DNA of 64,000 nt from CAVZTA01 sp963778025 (GTDB lineage Bacteria > Chloroflexota > Limnocylindria > Limnocylindrales > CSP1-4): assembly GCA_963778025.1 (NCBI GenBank), contig CAVZTA010000013.1, positions 1-64,000 of the forward strand, given 5' to 3'. A model generated the notes under the pieces. It did not search any database and was not told where the DNA came from. It worked only from the letters and a program-made list of their open reading frames with translations. Positions 32,818-43,067 of this stretch are shown here, piece by piece; position 1 is the stretch's first letter, and every line of letters begins with the position of its first letter. A program made the translations under genes and the position numbers.

Positions 32818-33894
32818 TCAGTCCAATCGGATGCGCGGGTCGAGGAGCGCGTAGCTCACGTCGACCAGGAGGTTGACCACGACATAGATCGTGGCGATGA
32901 CGATGACCATGCCCTGCACGATGACGTAGTCACGCGCCGTGATCGCGTCGGTCACCGTCCGCCCGATGCCGCTCAGGTTGAAGATGGTCTCGGTCAGGAC
33001 CGCGCCGGACAGCAGGCCGCCGAGGGACAGGCCGACCACCGTCACGACGGGCAGCAGCGCGTTGCGCATCGCGTGGCGGGAGACGACGAGCCGCTCACGC
33101 AGGCCCTTCGCACGAGCCGTCCGGATGTAGTCCTGTCCCAGGACGTCGAGCAGGCTCGAGCGGGTCATGCGCGCGATGATGGCCATCGGGATGGTGCCCA
33201 GCGCGATGGCCGGCAGGATCATGTGCCGCAGCGCATCGCCCAGGACCGCCCACTGGCCGGTGACCAGGGCGTCCACCGTGTACATCCCGGACACGAAGTC
33301 GAGGATGGCTCGGGGGGGACCCTGGAGACCCTGGAGTCCCCACGCCTCGACCATGGGCACGGCGTGCAGCCCCGGGCTCAGCCGGCCAGACGGCGGCAGG
33401 CTCAGGATCGTGCCCTTGAAGCCCACCGCGAAGATGTACGCGAAGAGCAGGCCCAGGACGAAGACGGGGATCGAGACGCCGATGTTGGCGAGGATCATCG
33501 TCCCCACGTCGATGGGTGAGTTGCGGCGGACCGCGGAGATCCGTCCGAGCGTGATGCCGGCGACCGTCGCGAACGCCATCGCGAAGATCGTCAGCTCGAT
33601 GGTCAGCGGCAACCGCTGCACGAGCACCGTCGTGACGTCCTGATCCAGCTGCACGCTGTGGCCCAGGTCGCCCCGGAGGATCGCGCCCAGGTAGATCAGG
33701 AACTGGGTCGGGATCGGCTGGTCCAGCCCGTAGCGCTGCGCGAACGCCGCGCAGATCTCGGGCGTCGCCTTCTCGCCCAGCGCGGCGGCGCACGGATCGC
33801 CCGGGATCAGCCGGGCGAGCGCGAACACCAGGAAGACGATCCCGAACAGGACCGGGATGCTGAGCAGGATCCTGCGGATGACGAAGCGGATCAT
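32818..33894 (-). CDS. dppB: Peptide ABC transporter permease, DppB type (second operon)
   Basis: 358 residues. The first helix is RRILLSIPVLFGIVFLVFALA, followed by a periplasmic domain with two cysteines (PCAAAL, EICAAF) and five helices. The EAA loop reads DYIRTARAKGLRERLV, and the end YALLDPRIRLD is the normal DppB ending. The frame is intact. It starts 82 bases after the true stop of the binding-protein gene, with a very strong hairpin between them. Confidence 0.94.
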   Translation of the reverse strand: MIRFVIRRILLSIPVLFGIVFLVFALARLIPGDPCAAALGEKATPEICAAFAQRYGLDQPIPTQFLIYLGAILRGDLGHSVQLDQDVTTVLVQRLPLTIELTIFAMAFATVAGITLGRISAVRRNSPIDVGTMILANIGVSIPVFVLGLLFAYIFAVGFKGTILSLPPSGRLSPGLHAVPMVEAWGLQGLQGPPRAILDFVSGMYTVDALVTGQWAVLGDALRHMILPAIALGTIPMAIIARMTRSSLLDVLGQDYIRTARAKGLRERLVVSRHAMRNALLPVVTVVGLSLGGLLSGAVLTETIFNLSGIGRTVTDAITARDYVIVQGMVIVIATIYVVVNLLVDVSYALLDPRIRLD

Positions 33895-33916
33895 CGATCC
33901 GATCTCCGGGTAGACG

Positions 33917-33944
33917 AAGGGCGCCGCCCGAAGGCGGCGCCCTT
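33917..33944 (-). terminator. 12-bp hairpin with a UUCG tetraloop between binding protein and permease genes
   Basis: AAGGGCGCCGCC pairs perfectly with GGCGGCGCCCTT. On the minus-strand RNA the loop is UUCG closed by C-G, an exceptionally stable tetraloop. It lies 22 bases before the permease ATG and 31 bases after the binding-protein stop, without a T-run. A role in message stability or partial termination, raising binding protein over permease, is likely. Confidence 0.6.
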
Positions 33945-33975
33945 GCGCACTGCTATCGCGTCCTGATGGCCGAGC

Positions 33976-35801
33976 TCAGCTCGGGCTCGCGCTCGGGCTC
34001 GTGCTCGGGCCGCGCTCGGGCTCGTGCTCGGGCTCGCGGTCGGCTTGGGGACCGGCGCGTTGAGGAACCCGCCGAAGAGGGTCGAGAAGTACACGAAGGT
34101 GCCGGTCCGGCCCTTGTGGAGCGGACTTTCGGCGTCCCACTGGGCGGCGAACGTGGAGACCACGTCGGTCGCGTCGAGCGTCGAGCCGTCCGCGAACTTC
34201 ACGCCGTCCTTGAGCGTGCAGGTCCACTGCGTGAGGTCGCCATTCGGCTCGCACTTGGTGGCGAGGGCGGGCTCGACGTCGAGGCCACCGACCTTGTAGC
34301 CGTAGAGCGACTCGGTCATCTGCTCGCAGGGGCGGAGCGCCTCGCCGTCGGTCTCGTCGGCGCAGTACAGGCCGCCTGGCGGGCCGCCCTGCATGAACAC
34401 GAACTGCTGGCGGTCACCCGGGGTCATCACCGAGAACAGCTCGTTGCCCAGCGGCGACGAGTGCGCGTCCTGCACGTCGGCCCGATACGCGACCGCCGAG
34501 CCGCCATGCGCGACCGGGATCATCGGGACGTGCTCCTTGATGAGCTTGTTGGCCTCGGCGTACGCGGTGTTCCGGCCCGCCTGATCGGCCGTCGTGGCGC
34601 CCGTCTTGAGGGCCGCCTCGATATCCGGGAAGTGCGCGCCGAACTGCTGCGTGGCGCCGGCACCGAAGTGGACGTCCAGGAAGTTCGTGACGTCCGGGTA
34701 GTCGGCACCCCACCCGAGCAGGTGGATGCCGTCGAGCTTGCCAGCGTTGGCGTTGTCGATGTAGGCGGTGGTTTCCTGGATGTCGATCGCGGCGTCGATG
34801 TTCAGGTTGGTCTTCAGCTGCGCCTGGATGTCCGTGGCGACCTGTGTCGGGTTGGGCAGGTAGCCGCGGACGGTGTCGCGCAGATGGAGCGTGGTCTTGA
34901 AGCCGTCGGGGAAGCCCGCCGCGGCGAGCATCTCCTTGGCCTTCGTGGGGTCGAACTCGTACCAGGCGTCGCCCTCGCAGCCGCCGGGGATGGCGCACGG
35001 GGTGAAGTACTTGGCGACCTCGGACCCGGCCGGGTAGAAGTTTTCGACGATGCGCTGGCGGTCGATGCCCATGGCCACCGCCTGGCGCACCTGCTCGTTG
35101 TCGAACGGCTTGTAGGCGTTGCTCATCCCGATGTAGAAGACGTTGAGGGCGGGCCGGGGGATGAGCTGCAGGTTCGGGTCGGCCTTGATCGTGTCGAAGT
35201 CCGTGGGGCCGACGTTGTCGATGCCGTCGATGGTCCCGGACTGCAGCTCGACCAGCCGCTGCGCGGCCTCCTTGCTCCAGTTGATGATGAGCGTCGGGGC
35301 CTTGGCGGGCTTGTCGCCGGTGTAGTTGGGGTTCGCGACCATCGTGATGTGGTCGCCCTTCACGAACTCCTGGAGCATGTACGGGCCGGTGCCGTTGGGC
35401 TTCGTGACGATCGAGCCGTCGGCGGCTGCCTTGGCCAGATAGTCGGAGTCGTTGATCGCGAACGAGCTGAACGCGATCTTGGCGAGGAACGCGACATCCG
35501 GCGAGCACAGATCGAAGACGACGGTCTTCGCATCGGGCGCCGAGATCTTCTTGAAGTTGCCGGCGTACTTCTTGTGCGTGGCATCCGGCGCTTCCTTCTG
35601 CCCGCACGGCGCCTCGCCGCTCACGGGGTAGACCGAGGGCGCCGACGCGCCGCCGGAGCTGCTCGCGGCGGGCGTCGCGGATGCGGGGGCGGCCGATGAC
35701 GGCGCCGTACTGGGCGATGCGGTCGATGTGCCGCACGCGCTCACGGCGATCGCCAGCGACGCCAGGACGGCGGGCAGCGACCACCGACGGGTTCGGGTCA
35801 T
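33976..35801 (-). CDS. ABC transporter substrate-binding lipoprotein, apparently circularly permuted
   Basis: About 608 residues. The lipoprotein signal has lipobox AVSAC (Cys23). Directly after the linker comes the middle of a family 5 binding protein (KISAPDAKTVVFDL, KPNGTGPYMLQEF, LNVFYIG, NEQVRQAVAMGIDRQR). The part that normally stands first (ESLYGYKVGGLDVEPALA, WTCTLKDGVKFADGSTLD) stands last, about residues 500-585. The first binding protein of this window has the canonical order, so the swap is visible within the window. The tail is Ser/Pro/Thr/Ala repeats. A missing base near 34012 diverts the frame; restored, the tail ends in SPSASPS with TGA at 33976. AAGGAGG is 8 bases before ATG 35801. 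Confidence 0.9.
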
Positions 35802-36011
35802 GCGTTGCTCCTCCTTTGGTCCTCGCCCGGACCGAGCCTCCCTATTTGCAGGCCCAGGCGACGACCGTTATCCGCGCGCCACGGCGGCCCTCGCGGAAGT
35901 GCGCGCAGCCTAGCAGGCACACGGCCCGCCCGTCACGACGGGTGCCTGCCGTCGCGCGCCACCCTTGGAGGGGTCGCATCGCGGGACGGGCCTGCGCACA
36001 CCGCGCTCCCC

Positions 36012-36017
36012 TAGACT
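36012..36017 (+). promoter_or_regulatory. -10 box TAGACT directly before the nitrilase start (leaderless)
   Basis: TAGACT is followed by 6 bases and GTG 36024, with no Shine-Dalgarno sequence, as at 15690 and 16931. In the 222-base region 35802-36023 nothing else stands out except the AAGGAGG serving the minus-strand binding protein. Confidence 0.5.
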
Positions 36018-36023
36018 GGCCTC

Positions 36024-37022
36024 GTGCAGCCGCTCCGCATCGCGCTCGCCCAGATCGCGCCGCGGCTCGGGGAGCTGGACGGGAACCTCGCCCGGCACCA
36101 CGAGCTGCTGGACGCGGCGCGGTCCGCGGGTGCCGGGCTGGTCGTGTTCCCGGAGCTCGGACTCACGGGCTACCAGCTCCAGGACCTCGCGGCCGACGTG
36201 GCGATGCGGCTCGACGACCCGCGCCTGACACGGCTCGCGCGCGCGACGCGCGACCTGTCGGCGGTGGTCTCGTTCGTCGAGGAGTCGGGCGATCACCGGC
36301 TGTTCATCGCCGCCGCGCTGCTCGAGGACGGGGCGATCCGGCACGTCCATCGCAAGGTCTACCTGCCGACGTACGGGCTGTTCGACGAGCGGCGCTTCTT
36401 CGCCGCGGGCGACGTGATCCGGGCGACCCCATCGCGCCTCGGGGTGGGCCTGGGCATCGCGGTGTGCGAGGACTTCTGGCACGTGTCGGTGCCGCAGGTG
36501 CTCGCGACCGACGGAGCGCAGGTGCTGATCAATGTGTCGTCGTCGCCCGGTCGCGACCTGGCGCGCGCCGACGAGGTGGGGTTGGGCACCGCGCGCTCGT
36601 GGGGCACGCTCATCCGGACGTATGCCCAGCTGACGACGTCGTACGTCGTGTTCTGCAACCGCGTGGGGGTCGACGAGTCGTTCTCGTTCTGGGGCGGCTC
36701 GGAGGTCATCGGGCCGGGCGGCGACCTGCGCCTGGGCGCGCCGCTGTGGGAGGAGGGCCTGTTCACGGTCGACATCGACCTCGCCGACGTCCGCCGCGAA
36801 CGCATCTCGCTGCCCCTCCTGCGTGACGAGCGGCCGGAGCTGGTGGCACGCGAGTGGCGGCGCTTGATCGGGGAGCGGGCGGGTCTGACCGGCGACACCA
36901 CGGCGGAGCCGGGTGCCGGACCGGGGCTCGATGTGGCGGCCGACGAGGGGACCGGCGCGGCCGGATCGAACGGCCGAGGGCGGCACGTGCGGCGGCGGAC
37001 CCGGACCGGGAGCGACGGATGA
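36024..37022 (+). CDS. Nitrilase-family amidase, probable glutaminase partner of NadE
   Basis: 332 residues. The nitrilase triad is visible: E44 (FPELGLTGY), K111 (HRKVYLPTYG) and C148 (AVCEDFW). These blocks match the glutaminase domain of glutamine-dependent NAD synthetase (LPTYGLFDERRFF, SSSPGRD, VFCNRVG). It would release ammonia from glutamine. The last 45 residues are Gly/Arg-rich and look disordered. Its stop overlaps the nadE start (ATGA), so the two are translationally coupled. This is the two-gene counterpart of the usual fused enzyme. Confidence 0.88.
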   Translation: MQPLRIALAQIAPRLGELDGNLARHHELLDAARSAGAGLVVFPELGLTGYQLQDLAADVAMRLDDPRLTRLARATRDLSAVVSFVEESGDHRLFIAAALLEDGAIRHVHRKVYLPTYGLFDERRFFAAGDVIRATPSRLGVGLGIAVCEDFWHVSVPQVLATDGAQVLINVSSSPGRDLARADEVGLGTARSWGTLIRTYAQLTTSYVVFCNRVGVDESFSFWGGSEVIGPGGDLRLGAPLWEEGLFTVDIDLADVRRERISLPLLRDERPELVAREWRRLIGERAGLTGDTTAEPGAGPGLDVAADEGTGAAGSNGRGRHVRRRTRTGSDG

Positions 37023-37909
37023 GCGCCGAGGCGCTGTTCGTCCTGCCCGAGGAGCTCGCGATCGACACGGACGTCGCGCGGCGGGTCATGCGTGGCTTCA
37101 TCCGTGGCCAGCTCGAACAGGCGGGCTTCGAACGGGCCGTGCTCGGGCTGTCCGGGGGCATCGACTCCGCGCTCGTCGCGTATCTCGTCGCCGAGGCGAT
37201 CGGCGCGGACCGGCTGCTCGCGGTGCTGATGCCATACCGGACCTCATCGCCCGCGTCGCGTGCCGACGCCGAGACCGTGGTGGCGGCGTTGGGTTGCGCG
37301 AGCGAGCTCGTCGAGATCACCGCGATGGTCGACGGCTACTTCGGCACCGACGACCATGCCGGCGCGGGTGGGCCGGCGGCCGCCGAGGCATCCGCGCTCC
37401 GGCGCGGCAACTTCGCCGCGCGGATGCGGATGGCGACGCTCTACGACCGCTCGGTGACGTGGGGTGGGCTGGTCGTCGGCACCGGCAACAAGACCGAGGG
37501 GCTGATCGGCTATACGACGCTGTTCGGTGACAGTGCCTGCGCGTTCAACCCGATCGGCGACCTGTACAAGAGCCAGGTGCGGCAGCTCGCGCAGGCCATC
37601 GGCGTCCCCGAGGCGATCATCCGCAAGGCCCCGTCGGCGGACCTGTGGCCGGGCCAGACCGACGAGCAGGAGGCCGGCTTCACGTACCACGAGCTCGATC
37701 GCCTGCTGTTCTGGCGCATCGACAAGCGGCGCTCGGTCGAGGAGCTCGTGGCGATGGGCTTCGACGCCGCGACCGTGACCCGCGTGGACCGGATGATCGC
37801 CGCGTCGGAGTTCAAGCGCCAGGTCCCGCCGATCGCCAAGCTGGGGCCGCGGACCGCCGGCGTCGACTACCTCTATCCGCGCCGACGGCCAGGCTCCGCC
37901 CGGGCGTGA
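37019..37909 (+). CDS. nadE: NAD+ synthetase, synthetase subunit
   Basis: 296 residues. The PP-loop LSGGIDS is at residues 44-50. NGN-type elements VGTGNKTEGLIGYTTLFGDSACAFNPIGDLYKSQV and KAPSADLWPGQTDE identify NadE. It amidates nicotinate adenine dinucleotide with ATP to form NAD+. It begins inside the nitrilase stop codon and ends inside the rsmI start (GTGA). The protein lacks its own glutaminase domain, so ammonia probably comes from the partner. Confidence 0.95.
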   Translation: MSAEALFVLPEELAIDTDVARRVMRGFIRGQLEQAGFERAVLGLSGGIDSALVAYLVAEAIGADRLLAVLMPYRTSSPASRADAETVVAALGCASELVEITAMVDGYFGTDDHAGAGGPAAAEASALRRGNFAARMRMATLYDRSVTWGGLVVGTGNKTEGLIGYTTLFGDSACAFNPIGDLYKSQVRQLAQAIGVPEAIIRKAPSADLWPGQTDEQEAGFTYHELDRLLFWRIDKRRSVEELVAMGFDAATVTRVDRMIAASEFKRQVPPIAKLGPRTAGVDYLYPRRRPGSARA

Positions 37910-38764
37910 CGGCCTCGCCCGGCGGCTCGCTCTACGTCGTCGCGACCCCCATCGGCAACCTCGGCGATATCACGCTCCGGGCACTGGAGACGCTCCGTTC
38001 GGTGCCGCTCATCGCCGCCGAGGACACCCGCGTCACGCGGCGACTGCTGACGCGCTATGAGATCCCGACGCGGATGGTCAGCTACCACGCCCGCAGCGGG
38101 CCGTCTCGTGAGGAGGAGCTCGTCGGGCATCTCCGGGCGGGCGCGGATCTGGCCCTCGTGACCGATGCCGGGACGCCGGCCATCTCGGACCCGGGTGAGG
38201 GGCTGGTGGCGCGCTGGGCGTCGGAGGGCGGGTCGGTGGTGCCGATCCCGGGCGCGTCATCCGTGCTCGCGGCGGTCGCTGCCTCGGGCGTCGCCGGCCC
38301 TCGCTGGGGCTTCGAGGGGTTCCTCCCGCGGTCCGGGCGGGAGCGCCGCGAGCGGCTGGCCCGGCTGGCGGCCGACGAGCGGGGAAGCGTCTTGTTCGAG
38401 GCGCCGGGGCGGTTGGCGGCGACCCTGCGCGACCTCGCGGCGGTGTGCGGGGGCGCGCGCGCCGGCGCCGTCTGCCGGGAGCTCACGAAGCTCCACGAGA
38501 CGATCTCGCGCGGGACGCTGGCGTCGCTCGCTGAGGCCGCGGCCGGCGGCGCCGATCCCGGCCCGGGGCGAGGTGGTCATCGTCGTCGGGTGGGGCACGC
38601 CGCCCGGGGATCCGACGGAGGCCGCCGCCGAGAGCGTCGAGGCCGCCCGAGACGCGGTCGAGCGGCTCGTCGCGTCGGGGGTCGCGCGTGGCGAGGCCGC
38701 CAAACGCGTCGCCAGGGAGCGCGGGATCCCGCGCCGGCAGCTGTACGGAGAACCACGCGACTGA
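37906..38764 (+). CDS. rsmI: 16S rRNA (cytidine1402-2'-O)-methyltransferase, one-base insertion
   Basis: About 285 residues after repair. The tetrapyrrole-methylase fold is clear from ATPIGNLGDIT, AAEDTRVTRRLLTRY, LVTDAGTPAISDPG and ELTKLHETI. It methylates the ribose of C1402 in 16S rRNA using SAM. Near 38560 the frame moves by one base: the first frame runs to AAAGGADPG, and the continuation ARGEVVIVVGWG with the conserved helical tail lies in the next. The span is 859 bases, one more than a multiple of three. GTG 37906 overlaps the nadE stop. Confidence 0.93.
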
Positions 38765-38822
38765 ACGTCGGGATGGTCCCGCAACGCGGCCGGTGGCACG
38801 ACGTCCGTAGGATGGAGGGCCG

Positions 38823-39954
38823 ATGACGCATCCCGCAGCCCCGCCGGTCAGCACCGGGTCGGGGATCCCGATCCTTGGACCGCTCGGCCGCGGCGCGCGG
38901 ATCGGCGTGCTCGCGACGCTCGCCATCGCGGTCGTGGCGATCGTCCTCGAGGTCGTGTTCCACGTCGAGGGCACGCCGCTGTTCCTCGTGTCCGCGCTCG
39001 GGATCCTGGGGCTCGCGTGGGTCGTGGGGCTCGCGACGGAGCGGCTCGGGGCGATCACCGGACCGCAGATCGGCGGCATCCTCAACGCGACGTTCGGCAA
39101 CATCGCGGAACTGATCATCGCGTTCTTCGCGCTCCAGGCCGGCCTGATCACGGTCGTCAAGGCGTCGATCACCGGCTCGATCATCGGCAACCTCCTGCTC
39201 GTCCTGGGCATCTCGCTGCTGGTCGGCGGGCTGCGCAACGGGATCCAGCGGTTCAGCCGGCTGATCGCGGGCTCGAACGCGGCGCTGCTGCTGCTCGCGC
39301 TGGTCGGGCTGTTCGTGCCGGCGGTGTTCGCGTTCAGCTCGGGCGATTCCTCGAACGACACGCTGACCGAGGAATCGGTGCTCGTCGCGTTCGCACTCAT
39401 CGCGGGCTACGTGCTGTCCATCGTGTGGCAGTTCACGAATCCCGAGCGCACGCTGGGCGGGCACGGCGAGCCGGCCGGGCACGGCGGGCCCGCGTGGACC
39501 GGGGGCATCGCGGTCGTCGTGCTCCTGGGCGCGGCGGCGCTGCTGGCGATCCTCTCGGAGTTCCTCGTGGGGTCCATCGAGCCGTTCATCGAGCAGTTCG
39601 GCCTGTCCGAGTTCTTCGTCGGCGTGATCCTCATCCCGACGATCGGCAACCTCGCCGAGCACGTCGTGGCCGTGCAGCTGGCCTGGAAGGACAAGATGGA
39701 GTTCGCGATGGCCGTGTGCTACGGCTCGTCGCTCCAGGTCGCACTGTTCGTCGCGCCGGTCCTCGTGCTCGCCGGTGTCGTCGATCGGCCAGCCGATGAA
39801 CCTCGTGTTCCACCCGCTGGAGGTCGCGGCGGTGGGCGCCGCGGTGGGTATCTCGGCGCTCATCTCGCTCGATGGCGAGTCCAACTGGCTCGAGGGGGCA
39901 CTGCTGACGATCGTGTACGTCATCCTCGCCATCAGCTTCTTCGAGCTGCGATGA
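38823..39954 (+). CDS. cax: Ca2+/H+ antiporter (Cax/ChaA family), one-base insertion
   Basis: About 377 residues with around eleven membrane segments. The two acidic repeats of the CaCA family are GNIAELIIAFFALQ and, later, GNLAEHVVAVQLAWK. It exports Ca2+ in exchange for protons. One extra base near 39783 breaks the frame after VLAGVV; the other frame continues with IGQPMNLVFHPLE and ends FFELR with TGA at 39952-39954. GGAGGG (38814-38819) lies just before ATG 38823, and TAGGAT (38808) could be a -10 box. Confidence 0.92.
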
Positions 39955-39967
39955 GGCCCGGCTAGCG

Positions 39968-41622
39968 ATGTCCGTAGGGGGTGTCCGATCGGAGCCGCTC
40001 CCGCGTCGCCCGCGACGGTCGACGCGCTGGTCGCCGCTGCGCGCCCGCGTCGCGCACGGGACGCGGACCGATGCCTCTCGCCGGCTGGCGATCCGCGCGA
40101 CCGGGGTCGGGGCCGCGGCACTGGCCGTCGGGCTGGTATCTGGGACCCGAGGACGGGCTGATCCCGGTGCTCGTGCTGGCGGGCCTCGGCGGATGTCTCG
40201 GGATCCGACGCGCGCGCGAGGTCTGGGCGCGACGGACGGTGGGCCGCTGGATCCGCCGCTCGGTGGGCGAGACGCCGGTGTCGCTCGGGACGTGGCGGGT
40301 CGCGGGGAGTGGCTACTGGCTGCGTCCCGCAGCGGATGGATCCGTGGCGCCGCCGGCACCTGCGGCGAGCGGCGGCGTGCCTCCGTCGGTCGCGTCGGGA
40401 CCCGCCCCGTGGCCGATGACGCCTCCGGCGGCGCTTGCGGGGTGGCCTGCGGCGGCCGGCTCGGCGGCCGCGGCGCCGCCATCGGGGTTCGTTCCGCAGC
40501 CCGTCGCCCCACTCGCGGTCGCGACGACCACGTTCGCCGCGCCGACGACGTCCGTCGCCCCGCCGGTCGCGCCGCCAGCCCTCGCGCCGCCCGCACCGGT
40601 GTCTGCGGGCTCGCCGGCCCGGGATCCCGCGAGCGCCGATGGGCCCATCTTCCCGTGGGCGCCGCCACGCGAACCGACGCCGGGATCGACGACCGGCGTG
40701 GGCACCCGCGGTCCCCGCGTCGTGGCCCGGCGCCGTCCAGCCCGGACCGGCCGGCCCGGCGTGGGGCCAGCCAGCGACCGGCTGGCCGTCGACCGCGTGG
40801 CCCGCGACCACATCCGCGGGCGCGAGTGTCAGGCACGGGCCGCTGTGGGGGCCCGCGGCGGTCGGGCCGACGCCGGCCCCAGACGCGCCATCACCGGGCG
40901 GCCGGTGGCCCGTCGCTGGGAACCCTGGCGGGGCCTGGGTCACGGCGCCGGTCGGGTCGACACCCGCGGCACCCGCCTGGTCCGCGACGCCTCCGGCCGA
41001 GACCCCCGTGCCCGGCTGGCCGACGACCCGCGTGGCGCCGCCGTGGCTCCAGGGCGGTCGTCCCGCATCGCCGTGGATCGCGACCAGCGCGGGGCTCGGC
41101 TGGCGCCCACCGAGCTCGGGTGTCGGGCCGTTCCAGCCCGGCGACGACGTGGAGCTGCTCGCGACGAGTGCCTGGATCTGGATCGCCGGGGTGCGCGTGG
41201 AGCGCTATGCGCGAGGGGCGACCCTCGAGATGATCGGCCAGGACGGCCTGGCGATCACGGACGGTCAGGCCGCCCTGCGCCGCTGGGTGACGCTCGTCCC
41301 GGATCAGGACGATGCGGTGCCGTGGGCGATGAGCCAGCTGACGGCGTCGCCGATGGCGGCCGGACCGAACGACCTCCCCGTGCGGGCCGATGCGGGCGGC
41401 GTCGCCGGGCGCGCGATCATCGAGCCGACGCCGGCCCCGTCGGATGAGCCCACCAGCCCGCTGCCGGCCCTGGAGCCGAACCCGGCTCCTGGGACGCCGG
41501 TCGCGGCGCCAGCACCCGCCATCGAGGCGCCGTCGGATGGCGCTACGCCCGATGGTCCCGTCCGTCGCGCGGCGCCGCGCTGGGACGATCCCCGGTCCGT
41601 CACCGACGACGGCCGGCGCTGA
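39968..41622 (+). CDS. Pro/Ala-rich membrane protein of unknown function (two frameshifts)
   Basis: About 551 residues after repair. A basic N-terminus is followed by two short hydrophobic segments (ATGVGAAALAVGLV, LIPVLVLAGLGGCLGI) and a basic stretch (RRAREVWARRTVGRWIRR). Next comes about 280 residues dominated by Pro, Ala, Gly and Ser, and then a more ordinary domain (DDVELLATSAWIWIAGVRVERY, MIGQDGLAITDGQ) and an acidic Pro-rich tail. Frames change near 40140 and 40690, both compatible with one-base insertions; composition and sense continue across each. It starts 13 bases after cax. I recognise no family; a membrane-tethered protein with a disordered linker is what the sequence shows. Confidence 0.5.
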
Positions 41623-41670
41623 CCGGCCGCTGACGGCCCGGGACCGCGCCGACGCGCTCGGCGCGAAGGA

Positions 41671-42979
41671 TCAGGCGACGGCGGCGGCAGCACCGCGGCG
41701 CGTGGCAGCGGCGGGGCGAGCCACCGCCGGCGCGAGCGGCGCGACCGGCGACAGTCGGGCTGGTTCCGCGCCCGGGTGGAGGAGATGGTCGAGGAAGATC
41801 GCCGACCAGAGCATCGCCTCCTCGCCGATCATGATCTTCCTCGGGCTGATCCAGCAGTTCCCCTCATGGTCGAGGACCTCCCAGAAGGTGCCGTCCCGCT
41901 CGATCCACTCGACGTAGCGGACCGTCTGCACCTTGGCGTCGGTCGGATCGACCTCGCGCAGGAGCTGCAGGTACATCGACCCGAGGCTCGTCCAGACCGT
42001 GCTGCCCTGGTAGTCGGGCAGGACGTGGCGCGTGAGCCACACCTCGATCTCCGGGCGACGCCGCGTCTCGTAGCGCAGCGGATACGGGTCGGTGTAGCCA
42101 TCGCGCCGCAGCGTGTCGAACGCCGTGGCCATGACGTCGCGGTCCTCGACCACGCCGTTCCAGAACGGCCACAGGTTCGCCTCGCCGCTGGAGGTGTCGT
42201 CCGCGCCAAGCGCATCGATGAACCGGTCGCCCCGCCAGAAGTGGCGCATGAGGAGGCTGTCCCAGCCGTCCTTGAAGTGACGCTCGAGCGGGTTGGACAC
42301 CCAGCCGGTCTCGGCGAGCGTCTTCGCAAGCAGCGCGACCATCGCGTTGCCATAGGCGTTCGAGCGGTTGGTGACCGTGTCGCGATGGGCGCTGAACTTG
42401 CGATCCGCACGGACGAGTCCGGTCGACGCGATCGACGACGCGGTCGGCGAACCAGATGACCTCGTCGTCGAGCCAGCGCTTGTGCTCCAGCACGAGGTCG
42501 GTCGCGTTGGCGGCGCGAAGGGCCGCCACCAGGAGCGGCAGCGAGTCGACCCCGTAGTCGTAGACGTCTGCCGGCCAGTCGAGCTTGTGGATGGTCGTCG
42601 TGACGTGGCTCTTCCGCCGCTCCCAGGTCTCGAGCGCCCACGCGAGCGACGCGTGGAGCCGGTCGCGGTGCTCGGGCGAGATGCGGGCGAGGGACGTCGA
42701 CGAGAAGCACAGGTCGCGCGTCCAGAACATGTGGAAGTGCCCGGGCGACGCGGTGTACGAGCGGCCGTTCCAGGTGCGGTCGATCGAGGCGCGGATGATC
42801 GCCTCGGCCCCGCCGTCATGACGCGTGTGGCCGCGCAACCCGCGTCGCGCGCGGATGCCCGCGTTCTGCGTGTACTCGGCAAGGATCGCGGGGTGGAGCC
42901 ACAGGCGGATCGACATGCCGACATGGTCGCGGACGCCCGTCGCGGTGGCGACCGGTCGATGGGTGAACGCGACTAGCAC
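41671..42979 (-). CDS. Putative six-hairpin glycosidase-like protein, one frameshift
   Basis: About 436 residues. Repeating helical pairs with aromatic residues (HMFWTRDLCFSS, KLDWPADVYDYGVDSLPLLVAAL, ANLWPFWNGVV, DYQGSTVWTSLGSMYLQLLREV) resemble the (alpha/alpha)6 barrel of glucoamylase and related families, but I cannot assign a substrate. Around 42430 one extra base separates WFADRVVD from the continuation FSAHRDTVTNRSNAYGNAMVALL. The Ala/Arg-rich C-terminal 40 residues may be disordered. GTG 42979 is assumed; ATG 42916 (MSIRLWLHP) is also possible. It is followed on the plus side by the tail-to-tail Pro/Ala-rich gene and sits just after ssb. Confidence 0.55.
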
Positions 42980-43067
42980 TATCGGACCACCCCGGACCAC
43001 ATCAGCCGGGGATAGGAGGGGCGGCGGCGCGGGAGGGGGATCGCGCCGCCGCAGGGAAAGCGAGGGA

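Noticed and set aside
33891..33975. C-terminal Arg-Ala repeat tail of the second binding protein
   Set aside because: It appears only after a missing base near 34012. The restored frame gives a Ser/Pro repeat and stops at 33976, which also frees the hairpin region from coding.
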